From: UBA1181 sp963619325
Lineage (GTDB): Bacteria; Bacteroidota; Bacteroidia; Bacteroidales; Paludibacteraceae
DNA: 64,000 nt
Assembly: GCA_963619325.1 (NCBI GenBank)
Contig: CAVEVQ010000010.1
Location: forward strand, 3,170 to 67,169
Direction of reading: 5' to 3'
Each line of letters starts with the position of its first letter. Position 1 is the first letter of the stretch. The notes beneath the pieces were generated by a model. It saw only the letters and a program-made list of their open reading frames with translations. It was not told where the DNA came from and did no database searches. The position numbers were made by a program, and so were the translations under genes. Positions 1 through 8,131 of the stretch are shown piece by piece.

Positions 1-2725
1 CACCGTACGACCAGTCATCCGACCAAACGACCTTATTGCTGTAATTGTTTCCGTTCACTAACCAAACACCACGCAAAGGATAATCACCTCCCTTGTGTAT
101 CGTACAGTTTGGATTTCCTGTATTCCAAGAGGTAACCATCGTTGTCGTCACAAAAAGCGGTGCGAATTGTATCATCAAACGCTGATTCCACTTTCCTTTC
201 TCATCCGAACCTTCAACGACATCTTCATGGCTGAGCGTCACACCTGTTTTCTCTCCTCCCTCATATATGGATGGTGAGGCTGCCCAACCACCATTTCCAA
301 GACCCGTGATAGAAGCATCATACAGATAATACGAGATTCGATAGTTTCCGTAATTGATATACGACTCAATTGCATCATTGAATAGGCGAATCTTCATTCC
401 CGCCTGATTACCCTGATCTTCAAATGCCCATGAGACATTCACACGAGGGCGACCACCATCGATCCATCCTGCTTCTGAGCTGTTCTCAAAATTAATTGTG
501 TAAGTGGCGGCATTGCCTGGGTTGATTTTTGCACGGTCTACAGACTTCTCAATCTTCAGCGAACGTTTCACCACATCCACGCAGTTTCGCTGCATAGTTG
601 CCGTAATGTAGTTTGGATATTCGTTGGAAGTCCATCCTGATCCATTTGTACAAGTGATATCCGCTGTCGTGCAGTAGCGACCCGACGCCTCTGCTCCCGC
701 TTTTGCACGATAAGAGACTTGTCCAATCGTGGCATTGAAATTTGCTTTCGTCTTATTCAGCGCTGCACCTGCCTCATTACCGTCACTGTGGTATCCTGCA
801 ACAGATCTGATATTCCAAGTAATCGTATGTGTCGCCTTGTCATAGATTCCGCCATTCTTTACCTCTGTAACGATAAAGTCTTGTGGCACTCGCTCCACAA
901 TCTTAACCCCCGTCGCATCTACTGATCCATAGTTACGATAATCCAACAAATAAGTAATGGTGTCTCCTGTGTAACAATAGGTTACGCTATCTTTGATGGC
1001 TCGGTAGATCTTCATGTTCGCACCGCCGTTCATCGCAGATGGCGCATGATAGTTGCCCGACAACGCCATCATTCCCAACTGGCGAGCCCAACCGTGCATG
1101 TAATTAGAGGTCTTTCCTAAATTACACTCTTCTCCCGCAGGAACGTCAATATCCGTAGCGTTTCCTTTCGTGTCCCATTTGATATTACACTCTCGATATG
1201 CCAATCCCATCAACTCATAATCCTGCGCACCGATCGCAGCAAAAGAACCTGTTCCCGTCTGCATACTCAAAGAGCAATAGAAATCTTGTCCTTTCGTAGG
1301 TATGCCCGTGTTAGGGTCATTCTGCCAACGTATAGTCGCAGGACCACTGTATGGTAAATTTTTTATCGAACCATATTCTATACAGATAGATCCATTATCC
1401 GTTGTGTTCCAGTTTGATGGATCGTTCATCCACTTCGCCATTCTCACGCAAGCGTCATACTCGTAGGTGTTAGAACCTGCGTTGGCTTTGTGTGTGGTGG
1501 GGTCCCAAGTGAGGGTCGGATTGCCGTGCCATACATAATTAGACAACGTACGCCAAGAATGACGATAGTCCTCTCCTTGATTGAAGTTGGTGAAGGTACA
1601 GTTGTTGTCTTTGTCGATAGCCACCCAACCTGCCGTGGGGATGGAATATGGGCTTTGCTTGAGCAACTCTCCCATCTGCCAATCAGAAGACGCCTCTCCA
1701 CGTTTGAATTGTTCAATTTCAAAATTTGGGATTCCCTCCTCCTCGGCAATCTGCTCGAACAACTCCCAAAACTCACGGTAGTAGGCCGGCGCATTGTAGT
1801 CTACATGTTGCTGATCTCCACTTCCGAACTCTGGATAGATCAACGTTCCCTTGGCAATGGTCGTCTTCACATCAGCGGGAACTCCCGTCTTCGTCATATC
1901 GAAGATATCATAATCTTCAGCCAACGCCATCTTGCTATCCGTAGAATAGGTGGTTTGCTCATTCCAAGTGTCTCCACCCTTAGGGTAACCATCCAAACCA
2001 ATCAGACCTGTGTTGACACGCATAGGATTCTCCGTAGGAAACTTGGTACTCATAGCAACCAATCCACGAATCACCTCAATCATCGCCTCTTTGTAGGAGA
2101 TTGGATTACCACACGCGTCATTCAAAATCGTCCCATCGGGTTTGCGCATAAATTCACCCCACTGTTTATAAGCCACATAGAGTGCCAACGCCACATCAAC
2201 GTCGCCATCGGCGGCGGTGTTTCCCCCTGCGCCATCATCTCCAATCGCAAATGGACCATAATCATAGTTCATCGCGTTATCCGAACACTCGGCGTACTTT
2301 TTCGTTCTACTTCTACGCTTGTCGTGCGTACACATCCAATAACCGTTGAAGGTTACCGCATCTGCCATATAGGCCGCCGCTAACAACGCATATCCGTCAC
2401 CCTCGGTACAATCGTATGCCGACTTATAAGGCGTCCAAATATAGTCGTAACCTCCCCAACTCTCGCCCGTTGTCGCAAACTCATTGGCATGCACCTGATA
2501 GGCATCGCGAATATCCTGCTCCATCTCCGCATGACATACACCCTCGGCATTCTGCGTAGCCAAGTTGCCTAAACTATGGCTTTTGCCGTAGGTATATGGC
2601 AAAAACTGAGGAAACGGATAGGCTGGATTACCCGAGTTGATATGCACTTTCACAGCGCACACCTGCAACGCTACGCCAAACGCCAAGGCACAAGTCGCAA
2701 TTAATCTCATTATCGTTTTTTTCAT
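1..2725 (-). CDS. Secreted glycoside hydrolase family 8 enzyme with DUF11-like region (C-terminus cut by window edge)
   Basis: Reading frame begins at ATG 2725 and stays open to base 2, so about 908 residues are visible and the C-terminus lies outside the window. Residues 1-24 form a signal peptide ending near VCA. Residues 172-190 read AADGDVDVALALYVAYKQW, a close match to the GH8 signature (A-[ST]-D-[AG]-D...A...W, with A in place of S/T). TEGDGYALL at about 107-115 supplies the likely catalytic acid Glu108. GH8 enzymes cleave beta-1,4 glucans, xylans or chitosan; the substrate cannot be told from sequence. From about residue 570 there is a DUF11-like region (conserved phrases TGDTITYLLDYRNYG and ATGVKIVERVPQDF), usual in large surface proteins, followed by a second beta-rich segment. 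A T9SS sorting domain may lie beyond the edge. It has its own transcription unit, since a terminator precedes it. Family is secure; specificity is not. Confidence 0.82.
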   Translation of the reverse strand, partial: MKKTIMRLIATCALAFGVALQVCAVKVHINSGNPAYPFPQFLPYTYGKSHSLGNLATQNAEGVCHAEMEQDIRDAYQVHANEFATTGESWGGYDYIWTPYKSAYDCTEGDGYALLAAAYMADAVTFNGYWMCTHDKRRSRTKKYAECSDNAMNYDYGPFAIGDDGAGGNTAADGDVDVALALYVAYKQWGEFMRKPDGTILNDACGNPISYKEAMIEVIRGLVAMSTKFPTENPMRVNTGLIGLDGYPKGGDTWNEQTTYSTDSKMALAEDYDIFDMTKTGVPADVKTTIAKGTLIYPEFGSGDQQHVDYNAPAYYREFWELFEQIAEEEGIPNFEIEQFKRGEASSDWQMGELLKQSPYSIPTAGWVAIDKDNNCTFTNFNQGEDYRHSWRTLSNYVWHGNPTLTWDPTTHKANAGSNTYEYDACVRMAKWMNDPSNWNTTDNGSICIEYGSIKNLPYSGPATIRWQNDPNTGIPTKGQDFYCSLSMQTGTGSFAAIGAQDYELMGLAYRECNIKWDTKGNATDIDVPAGEECNLGKTSNYMHGWARQLGMMALSGNYHAPSAMNGGANMKIYRAIKDSVTYCYTGDTITYLLDYRNYGSVDATGVKIVERVPQDFIVTEVKNGGIYDKATHTITWNIRSVAGYHSDGNEAGAALNKTKANFNATIGQVSYRAKAGAEASGRYCTTADITCTNGSGWTSNEYPNYITATMQRNCVDVVKRSLKIEKSVDRAKINPGNAATYTINFENSSEAGWIDGGRPRVNVSWAFEDQGNQAGMKIRLFNDAIESYINYGNYRISYYLYDASITGLGNGGWAASPSIYEGGEKTGVTLSHEDVVEGSDEKGKWNQRLMIQFAPLFVTTTMVTSWNTGNPNCTIHKGGDYPLRGVWLVNGNNYSNKVVWSDDWSYG

Positions 2726-2774
2726 GGTTTCCATATTTTCGTAAACCCACTTATACTAAATACACTATACAAGG

Positions 2775-2782
2775 CAAAAGTA
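2775..2782 (-). promoter_or_regulatory. Possible Bacteroidetes -7 box for the GH8 gene
   Basis: Read on the minus strand this is TACTTTTG, matching TAnnTTTG, about 50 bases upstream of the GH8 start codon. No clear -33 TTTG lies at the usual distance, so it is only a candidate. Confidence 0.35.
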
Positions 2783-2817
2783 ATAAAACAGAATTGAAAA
2801 TTTGGAATTTTTAACAT

Positions 2818-2856
2818 AAAAAAAAACCACAAGTCTTTTGCAGAACTCGTGGTTTT
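2818..2856 (-). terminator. Rho-independent terminator after the propeller lipoprotein gene
   Basis: On the minus strand the arms AAAACCAC and GTGGTTTT (extended by ACT/AGT pairs inside) form a stem that runs into a run of nine T. It lies about 50 bases after the stop codon of the lipoprotein gene and separates it from the GH8 gene. Confidence 0.8.
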
Positions 2857-2904
2857 CAACCAATATTTTGACCTAAAATCTTAGGCTTACTTTATCACAA
2901 ATCA

Positions 2905-4023
2905 TCAGTTAGGGAAGTAGAAACGACAAGCTCCCACACCTGCCAACTGTTCGCCTGTCTCAACGGCAGAACCATCCTTAAAGAGGTAGAAGATACTGTT
3001 GGTTACGAAACCTTCGGAATTGGCAGTGTAGATTTCCAAAGTTTTTGGATTGATGCCAAAGCCATAGAATCCGTTTCCTGTCGCAACCTTTGAAGAGGCT
3101 GTGCTTTCCAGGTTGTAGGCAACAACGCTATTGTTCTCGTCTGCCGCACCTGCTCCTCCATACAGATTGTCTGTTGTGAGATAGTAGACAGTGTTGTCAA
3201 CAATGTAGATATGTCCGGCATAATTCATATCCTCCAAAGCAATGTGATTTTCCAAATTCTTGACTCCGTCTTTCTCAGACAATTCGTAGAGTCCATTGTT
3301 TCCATGAGTGAAAGAGGAAACAGACAAATAAATTTTTCCATTGGCGGCCTTTGCAATGTGTCTTGAAACAGCGCCCGAAACGACTGCTGCGCCATAGTAG
3401 GATACCGTGTTATCGCTTTCTGAAATAACTGCGACACCCGTTGAGTCGTTACTATATGTCGTCGAATTGTAAGCCCACGCCGTAGCTACATAGAGAGAGC
3501 CATCATTCTCGATTAGACCCTCAGGCTGCCCCTTCACTGGAATGGTTACTTCAATCTTCTTACTATTCAAATTGATTTTGTAAACCTTTCCGTCGCTTCC
3601 ATACCAATCGGTCACCGAAGTTACATACAAATAACCGTCTTTCACTACGCCATAACGTGGAGTTGAGATTCCTGTCAACACGCCCTCACTCTTAAACGTC
3701 GTTTTGTTGATCCACTCGATTTTGTCCGCATTGTTGCACAACAAAGCCCATGATGTACCGCAATCTACCGCCGACTCGATAATAGAAGCCAACTTCTCTC
3801 CTCCATTGGCATCCTCATACACACGATTCACCACTTTATTGTTTTTCCACAACGAAACGCTTCCGTTCGACTCACTGTAATTTCCTTGGTTGATGATCAG
3901 AGCATCGTACTCATAACTCAACGCATCCACTCCAGAATCTTTGTCTTTGTCATCGTCTTTGCTACATGAGAACAATGCTACCGAAAGCAACAGTCCTACT
4001 GCCAATCTGAAAATTTTCTTCAT
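2905..4023 (-). CDS. Surface lipoprotein with YncE/DUF5074-type beta-propeller, BtuG-like
   Basis: 372 residues from the ATG at 4023, chosen because it begins a lipoprotein signal (KKIFRLAV...LFSC, lipid-accepting Cys20, followed by acidic SKDDDKDKD typical of surface-exported Bacteroidetes lipoproteins). An upstream in-frame Met would add 19 unlikely residues. The rest is beta-rich with repeating phrases such as IIESAVDCGTSWALL, GYLYVTSVTDW and GSLYVATAWAY, as in seven-bladed YncE-like propellers (DUF5074). In Bacteroides the cobalamin-binding surface lipoprotein BtuG has this build and is encoded next to its TonB receptor BtuB. Here the gene follows a TonB-dependent receptor on the same strand, so the two probably form one uptake complex. 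Cobalamin as ligand is an inference; siderophore or another ligand is possible. A terminator follows. Confidence 0.72.
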   Translation of the reverse strand: MKKIFRLAVGLLLSVALFSCSKDDDKDKDSGVDALSYEYDALIINQGNYSESNGSVSLWKNNKVVNRVYEDANGGEKLASIIESAVDCGTSWALLCNNADKIEWINKTTFKSEGVLTGISTPRYGVVKDGYLYVTSVTDWYGSDGKVYKINLNSKKIEVTIPVKGQPEGLIENDGSLYVATAWAYNSTTYSNDSTGVAVISESDNTVSYYGAAVVSGAVSRHIAKAANGKIYLSVSSFTHGNNGLYELSEKDGVKNLENHIALEDMNYAGHIYIVDNTVYYLTTDNLYGGAGAADENNSVVAYNLESTASSKVATGNGFYGFGINPKTLEIYTANSEGFVTNSIFYLFKDGSAVETGEQLAGVGACRFYFPN

Positions 4024-4387
4024 TTCTTTTTTATTTATTGGTTTGATATATAGACATATACCCTCATAGTTTGAAACCACGAGCTCTAAAGAAGCAATAT
4101 GATTTTTAATCTATTTTGCCGCAAACAAACGACATACACAAAACAAACATCATCAGCCATCGACTGACAACGCATAGGTTAGATAAACTCTCTATTATTA
4201 AACTATTTTTTTCTAAACCGAAATAGAGTCGTGCATCACGATCATCTGTAATATTCGGTTCGTTTCCTGCTTTGATGCACAGCGCACCTCTGTTCGAAGT
4301 GGACTGGAGTCGCTCGTGGCTCTTCAACATCCTGAAAACCGCTTTTCTCATTATTTACAAAATTTACATTCACAGACCGCTCGTCTG
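4024..4387 (-). other. Intergenic region with competing stem-loops, possible RNA leader
   Basis: This 364-base gap between the receptor stop and the lipoprotein start holds no convincing gene; a short minus-strand frame at 4106-4351 has no recognisable features. It does contain several perfect pairings: AACCGAA (4216-4222) with TTCGGTT (4254-4260), enclosing TCGTG-CAT-CACGA (4229-4241), and an alternative 8-bp pairing of GTGCATCA (4231-4238) with TGATGCAC (4273-4280) that excludes the small hairpin. A short CAGAC/GTCTG hairpin lies just after the receptor stop. Conserved cobalamin riboswitch boxes were sought and not found. A structured 5' leader for the lipoprotein gene is plausible but unproven. 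Confidence 0.4.
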
Positions 4388-6301
4388 CTACTTAGATACC
4401 AAAAACTTTGCAAATATAACAAAATTTTGCTTCGGCATAGCCCTAAACGGCATTACTTGATACTCCATTCCCAAAATATTGTTAACCTGCACACCTAAAT
4501 CCAACACCAAAGGATTCTTTTTCTTACTACTCTTGAAATGAAACTCATAATCCGCCATCAAATTCATCACGAAATAGGGGTCTAAAATGTCAAAAATATC
4601 GGATGAATGTCGCTCGCCTACATATTTCCCTAAAATAGAACAATTGAAATGCCGAACGTTTCCCCACAACGTCGCCGACAAAGTATGCTCGGGAATCAAC
4701 GCCACTTGCTGACCAACAAAAGGTTTCATCTCCGCAAAACCTTCCATCACCTCGGTGTGATTATAGGCATAATTCACCAGCAAATGAAACTCTTTATTTG
4801 TTCCTTTTACACCCTGCTCCACGGAAAACTCTACACCTTTTGCCTTGACTCTCGCAATATTAAGTGGCTTCCAGACATTTCCTCTGGGAATCCACAAAAT
4901 CCAGTTTTTCACATTATTGCGATAAATGCTTGATTGAATTTTCAACGCATATTTCCGCACAGACAAACCATATTTCAGTCCACCTTCAATGTTGTTTCCA
5001 TTCTCCGTCTGCAAATCCCGATTGCCCATCAATCCCCAATATTTGTCATTCAGAGAAGGAACATTCACGTTTTTCGAGTAATTCACAGAAAGGGAGAGTT
5101 GCTGTTTTTCTTTCTTCAGTAGAAGGCAGGAAAGACCTGCGGAGGGCGCAAAGGGAACATCGGTATGCGAAACATATTCTTTCCGCAAATTGAGTGTCAG
5201 CAACCAACGACTTAGCAAGTCAAATTTTGTCAGCACATACGCCGTATGACGATACTCCGTCTCATTCTTCAAATAGGCATAGACATGAGGGATGATGGCT
5301 TGAAACTCATAGCCTAACTTCGCCCGAATTTTCAGGAAATCGTTGGGAAACCAATCATGTTCCACAGTTGTCTGAGCCAGCCAAGTGTCCGTCGCGATGG
5401 TGTCTTTTTCATAAATCTGATCATCTCCCATCCAACCTCCACGGATTTTCCAAGTATATGGCGATAAATTAGCGTATTCTACAATCACTCTGGATGAACG
5501 ATTGGAAATGGATTCGTATTTCGAAGAATCGTCATTCTGTTGCAACATAGGTTGTATTTCACGGTTGTAAAAAGTATGCCATAGATGCCCAGAGAGAACA
5601 GATTTTTCCTTTATTCTGACAGAAAGATCCTCCAATATGCCATAATCATAGAACGACGCGTTCTTCTGCCGTTGCGTTTCTCCTCGATAATCAAACTTAA
5701 AATCATTGTCGGACCTACGATAGAAAAAAGCGGTGTGAGAGCTTACATGCTCCTCGCCCACCACCATCTTCAATCCTTCAAAAAGTGAGTTGTTAGAACC
5801 GAATGTTGAATGAAGCTGCAAACGAAAGGTGTCGCGAAAGTTTCTATCACTCTGCAAATTGACCGCTCCACCAATCGAGCCATTGCCAAAGACAGCGCTT
5901 TCCCCTCCAGGATAAACACCTATCTTGTCAAAGAAAAAGAGAGGCATCTGATTGAAATCCACCTGCCCCATCGTCTTTGAATTGATATTGACGCCCTCCC
6001 AATTGACATTCGTATGCGATGCGGAAGTTCCTCGCATAGAGATGGTTGCCAACATACCATTGCCAGACTCCTTTATGAATACTGGGGTCGTTCGAGTGAG
6101 CAAATCCGACAGCGTTGAGGTCTCCATCTGTGTCTTCACCGTCTCTGGGACTTTCCATTCAGCACCTTGCGAGAAAGGTTTCTCTCCCACCGCATTTTTC
6201 TCGCCTTCCACTTCCACTTCATCAAGCATACGATGACTTGTCTCCGCCCAAACTGACAGAAAAGGAATCAAGATAAATATGCAAATAAAGTGTTTTGGCA
6301 A
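4388..6301 (-). CDS. TonB-dependent outer-membrane receptor, BtuB-like
   Basis: 637 residues starting at a TTG (6301); no in-frame ATG precedes the hydrophobic signal peptide (HFICIFILIPFLSVWA). A TonB-box-like DEVEVEG follows near residue 28. The plug domain runs to roughly residue 150 (LSDLLTRTTPVFIKESG, ATISMRGTSASHTNVNWEG, GAVNLQSD). The remainder is a 22-stranded-type beta barrel, and total size matches BtuB-class receptors. It imports a scarce nutrient using TonB/ExbBD energy. The gene follows the second rhomboid gene by 27 bases and precedes the propeller lipoprotein, its probable surface partner; that pairing recalls BtuB-BtuG. It lies in the same frame as the rhomboid, separated by that gene's TAG stop. 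Receptor class is certain, the ligand is inferred. Confidence 0.85.
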   Translation of the reverse strand: MPKHFICIFILIPFLSVWAETSHRMLDEVEVEGEKNAVGEKPFSQGAEWKVPETVKTQMETSTLSDLLTRTTPVFIKESGNGMLATISMRGTSASHTNVNWEGVNINSKTMGQVDFNQMPLFFFDKIGVYPGGESAVFGNGSIGGAVNLQSDRNFRDTFRLQLHSTFGSNNSLFEGLKMVVGEEHVSSHTAFFYRRSDNDFKFDYRGETQRQKNASFYDYGILEDLSVRIKEKSVLSGHLWHTFYNREIQPMLQQNDDSSKYESISNRSSRVIVEYANLSPYTWKIRGGWMGDDQIYEKDTIATDTWLAQTTVEHDWFPNDFLKIRAKLGYEFQAIIPHVYAYLKNETEYRHTAYVLTKFDLLSRWLLTLNLRKEYVSHTDVPFAPSAGLSCLLLKKEKQQLSLSVNYSKNVNVPSLNDKYWGLMGNRDLQTENGNNIEGGLKYGLSVRKYALKIQSSIYRNNVKNWILWIPRGNVWKPLNIARVKAKGVEFSVEQGVKGTNKEFHLLVNYAYNHTEVMEGFAEMKPFVGQQVALIPEHTLSATLWGNVRHFNCSILGKYVGERHSSDIFDILDPYFVMNLMADYEFHFKSSKKKNPLVLDLGVQVNNILGMEYQVMPFRAMPKQNFVIFAKFLVSK

Positions 6302-6328
6302 TGTTTTCTTTGGACTTTCAAACAGAAT

Positions 6329-7234
6329 CTATTTTCTGCCGAACAATGTACGTCGTTCGTCCTCCGTCAGCGAGTCGTAACCGCTCTGCTTCACCTTATC
6401 AAGGATTCGGTCAACAGTATCGCTTTCCTGCTTCTTACGGATGTTATATTCCATATCCGTCTCACGCTTCGGATCTGGTTCTTTGTAGTTTTTATTTTCG
6501 TAAGAAACTTTCATCTTTGGTTGTCTTGTCGTGATTTTCTTGAACAAATCCACCACCCAATCAATGATTTTTCCGATCCATACCGTTATATTCGTACCTT
6601 TCTTGTTGAGAACAGCAAAGACAAATCCAGACAATGCTCCGCCGATATGGGCGCACTCTCCACCTCCGTTCGAATCTGCTAAACTCAAGATGCTTATCAA
6701 AACGTATGCAATCGCCAACCACGAGAGTTTCACGCTCCCCACCAAGAAGAGTCGCAACCGATAGTCGGGCGAATAGACCGCAGCGGCCAACACAATAGCC
6801 ATCACCGAAGCAGAAGCACCTATGAGTTGCGACCACTCCACATAACTGTTGAAATAAGGGAAGACATTGAAAATCAGCATATAGAATGCGGCGCCCGACA
6901 ACCCTCCTATCAGATAGACACCCACCAAATCTCGTTGAGAGTAGAACATCAGAAAAATCTGACCAAACCAATAAAGTGTCAGGACATTGAAAAGAATGTG
7001 TACAAAGTCGACGTGTAAGAACATATACGTCAACACGGACCACGGCTTATGCAACCAAGCCTCAACATTAGAGGTCATCGTCAGCCAATAGAACCAATCC
7101 GTCGGAATGGCGCAGAGCGTAAAGACGACCATCAGCAACTTGACAACTACAAAAACACCAAGATTGATAAAAATCAATTTAGTCAGCATAGATCCTTCTT
7201 GAAAGGATCTTTTCACATCTGAAACAAACGACAT
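6329..7234 (-). CDS. Rhomboid family intramembrane serine protease (second of a tandem pair)
   Basis: 301 residues from ATG 7234. Six or so membrane segments fill residues 18-220. The catalytic serine is in GASAS and the catalytic histidine in CAHIGG, both in membrane segments as in rhomboid proteases that cut substrates within the bilayer. A soluble C-terminal tail (about 225-301) ends in a rhomboid-associated helical segment (DRILDKVKQSGYDSLTEDER), similar to the C-terminal region often labelled DUF6576 in Bacteroidetes rhomboids. The gene starts 13 bases after the stop of the first rhomboid gene, so the two are cotranscribed, and the TonB receptor follows at 27 bases. Substrates are unknown. 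Confidence 0.88.
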   Translation of the reverse strand: MSFVSDVKRSFQEGSMLTKLIFINLGVFVVVKLLMVVFTLCAIPTDWFYWLTMTSNVEAWLHKPWSVLTYMFLHVDFVHILFNVLTLYWFGQIFLMFYSQRDLVGVYLIGGLSGAAFYMLIFNVFPYFNSYVEWSQLIGASASVMAIVLAAAVYSPDYRLRLFLVGSVKLSWLAIAYVLISILSLADSNGGGECAHIGGALSGFVFAVLNKKGTNITVWIGKIIDWVVDLFKKITTRQPKMKVSYENKNYKEPDPKRETDMEYNIRKKQESDTVDRILDKVKQSGYDSLTEDERRTLFGRK

Positions 7235-7247
7235 TCGTACTCAACAA

Positions 7248-8018
7248 TTAAAATCTAAGCATTCCCCGTTTCCACATAACACAAAGGATAACCCCGACAA
7301 TAGCGCCACCGAGGTGAGCGAAGTGGGCAACGTTATCCCAAGAGAAATTCTGCACTCCGCAGAAAAGTTCGATAGCTGCATAGCCAATCATCACATATTT
7401 GGCTTTTATAGGAATCGGAATGAACATAATATACATCGGTTGATTAGGGAACAGCATGGCGAACCCGGCAAGCAGTCCGAAGACAGAACCCGAAGCCCCC
7501 ACCGTAGTGAAGCGGTTATAATAGGATTCGTGCACCCACTTTGTCAATTCGTCCACCGAATAGACAATCTTGTCATGCACATTCAACCCCTCGGAAAGAT
7601 CCGTGTTCATCCATCGGGCAATCTCCTCGGCAAACGGACGGAGATCATACATCCAAGTCAATTCCTGCAACACGCCTGCGCCTAAACCCGCCACGATGTA
7701 GAAGAACAGGAAGAACTTCGTACCGAAATTGCGTTCCAATACCGTACCGAACATCCACAAGGCGAACATATTGAAAAATATGTGGCTAAAGGACAAGCTG
7801 TGCATAAACATATAGGTGAACAGTTGGTAGACATGGAAGTCCGTCCCTTTGAAATAGTGCAGACCCAACACTTGGAACAAATCTATTCCCGAATTCGACT
7901 TCAATAAAGCGAACGTAGCCAACCACACCAACACATTGATGATCAACAGATGCTTCGTAGCAGGAGGAAGAGAAGAAAGGAAACCAGAATTATTATCAAA
8001 CTGAGATTTTAGTTGCAT
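7248..8018 (-). CDS. Rhomboid family intramembrane serine protease (first of a tandem pair)
   Basis: 256 residues from ATG 8018. This start is preferred over an in-frame codon 111 bases upstream because a good -7 promoter box (8049-8056) lies within that extension. Membrane segments begin at about residue 20. The HSLSFSHIFFNMFALWMFG region provides the His/Asn motif of the oxyanion site, VGASGSVFGLL the catalytic serine and FAHLGGAIVG the catalytic histidine. A loop of about 60 residues after the third helix (DLRPFAEEIARWMNTD...) is enlarged compared with short rhomboids. It heads the operon rhomboid-rhomboid-TonB receptor. Function as an active protease is likely since all catalytic residues are present. 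Confidence 0.88.
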   Translation of the reverse strand: MQLKSQFDNNSGFLSSLPPATKHLLIINVLVWLATFALLKSNSGIDLFQVLGLHYFKGTDFHVYQLFTYMFMHSLSFSHIFFNMFALWMFGTVLERNFGTKFFLFFYIVAGLGAGVLQELTWMYDLRPFAEEIARWMNTDLSEGLNVHDKIVYSVDELTKWVHESYYNRFTTVGASGSVFGLLAGFAMLFPNQPMYIMFIPIPIKAKYVMIGYAAIELFCGVQNFSWDNVAHFAHLGGAIVGVILCVMWKRGMLRF

Positions 8019-8048
8019 AACGGGTTGTTTAAAGGTGTTTTTGCAAGG

Positions 8049-8056
8049 CAAAGATA
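8049..8056 (-). promoter_or_regulatory. -7 promoter box for the rhomboid operon
   Basis: On the minus strand this reads TATCTTTG, an exact TAnnTTTG match, about 30 bases upstream of the chosen rhomboid ATG. A T-rich stretch lies where the -33 element should be, but without a clear TTTG. Confidence 0.55.
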
Positions 8057-8131
8057 AAAGATTTAACGCTAAAAACGCACCTACAACATAAATATGACAA
8101 CGTGCAAATAAATTAAATCTTCGCACCAACC

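Noticed and set aside
1490..2383. A 297-codon plus-strand frame opposite the GH8 gene
   Set aside because: The minus strand encodes a coherent GH8 catalytic domain here, and the plus-strand product shows no family features.
4106..4351. 81-codon minus-strand frame in the receptor-lipoprotein gap
   Set aside because: No signal peptide, domain or sensible composition, and it overlaps the predicted RNA stems; more likely a chance frame.
4024..4387. Cobalamin riboswitch upstream of the BtuG-like gene
   Set aside because: A CAGGAAAC word resembles part of the 3' conserved element, but the B12 box (GCCACTG), the GGGAAGG box and the CCCGC-ACTGT core are absent, and the space upstream is too short without entering the receptor gene.
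6329..6331. TAG recoded as a sense codon, fusing rhomboid and receptor
   Set aside because: TAG ends other genes in the window, including the giant gene and the receptor itself, and a signal peptide follows this stop, so two proteins are the simpler reading.
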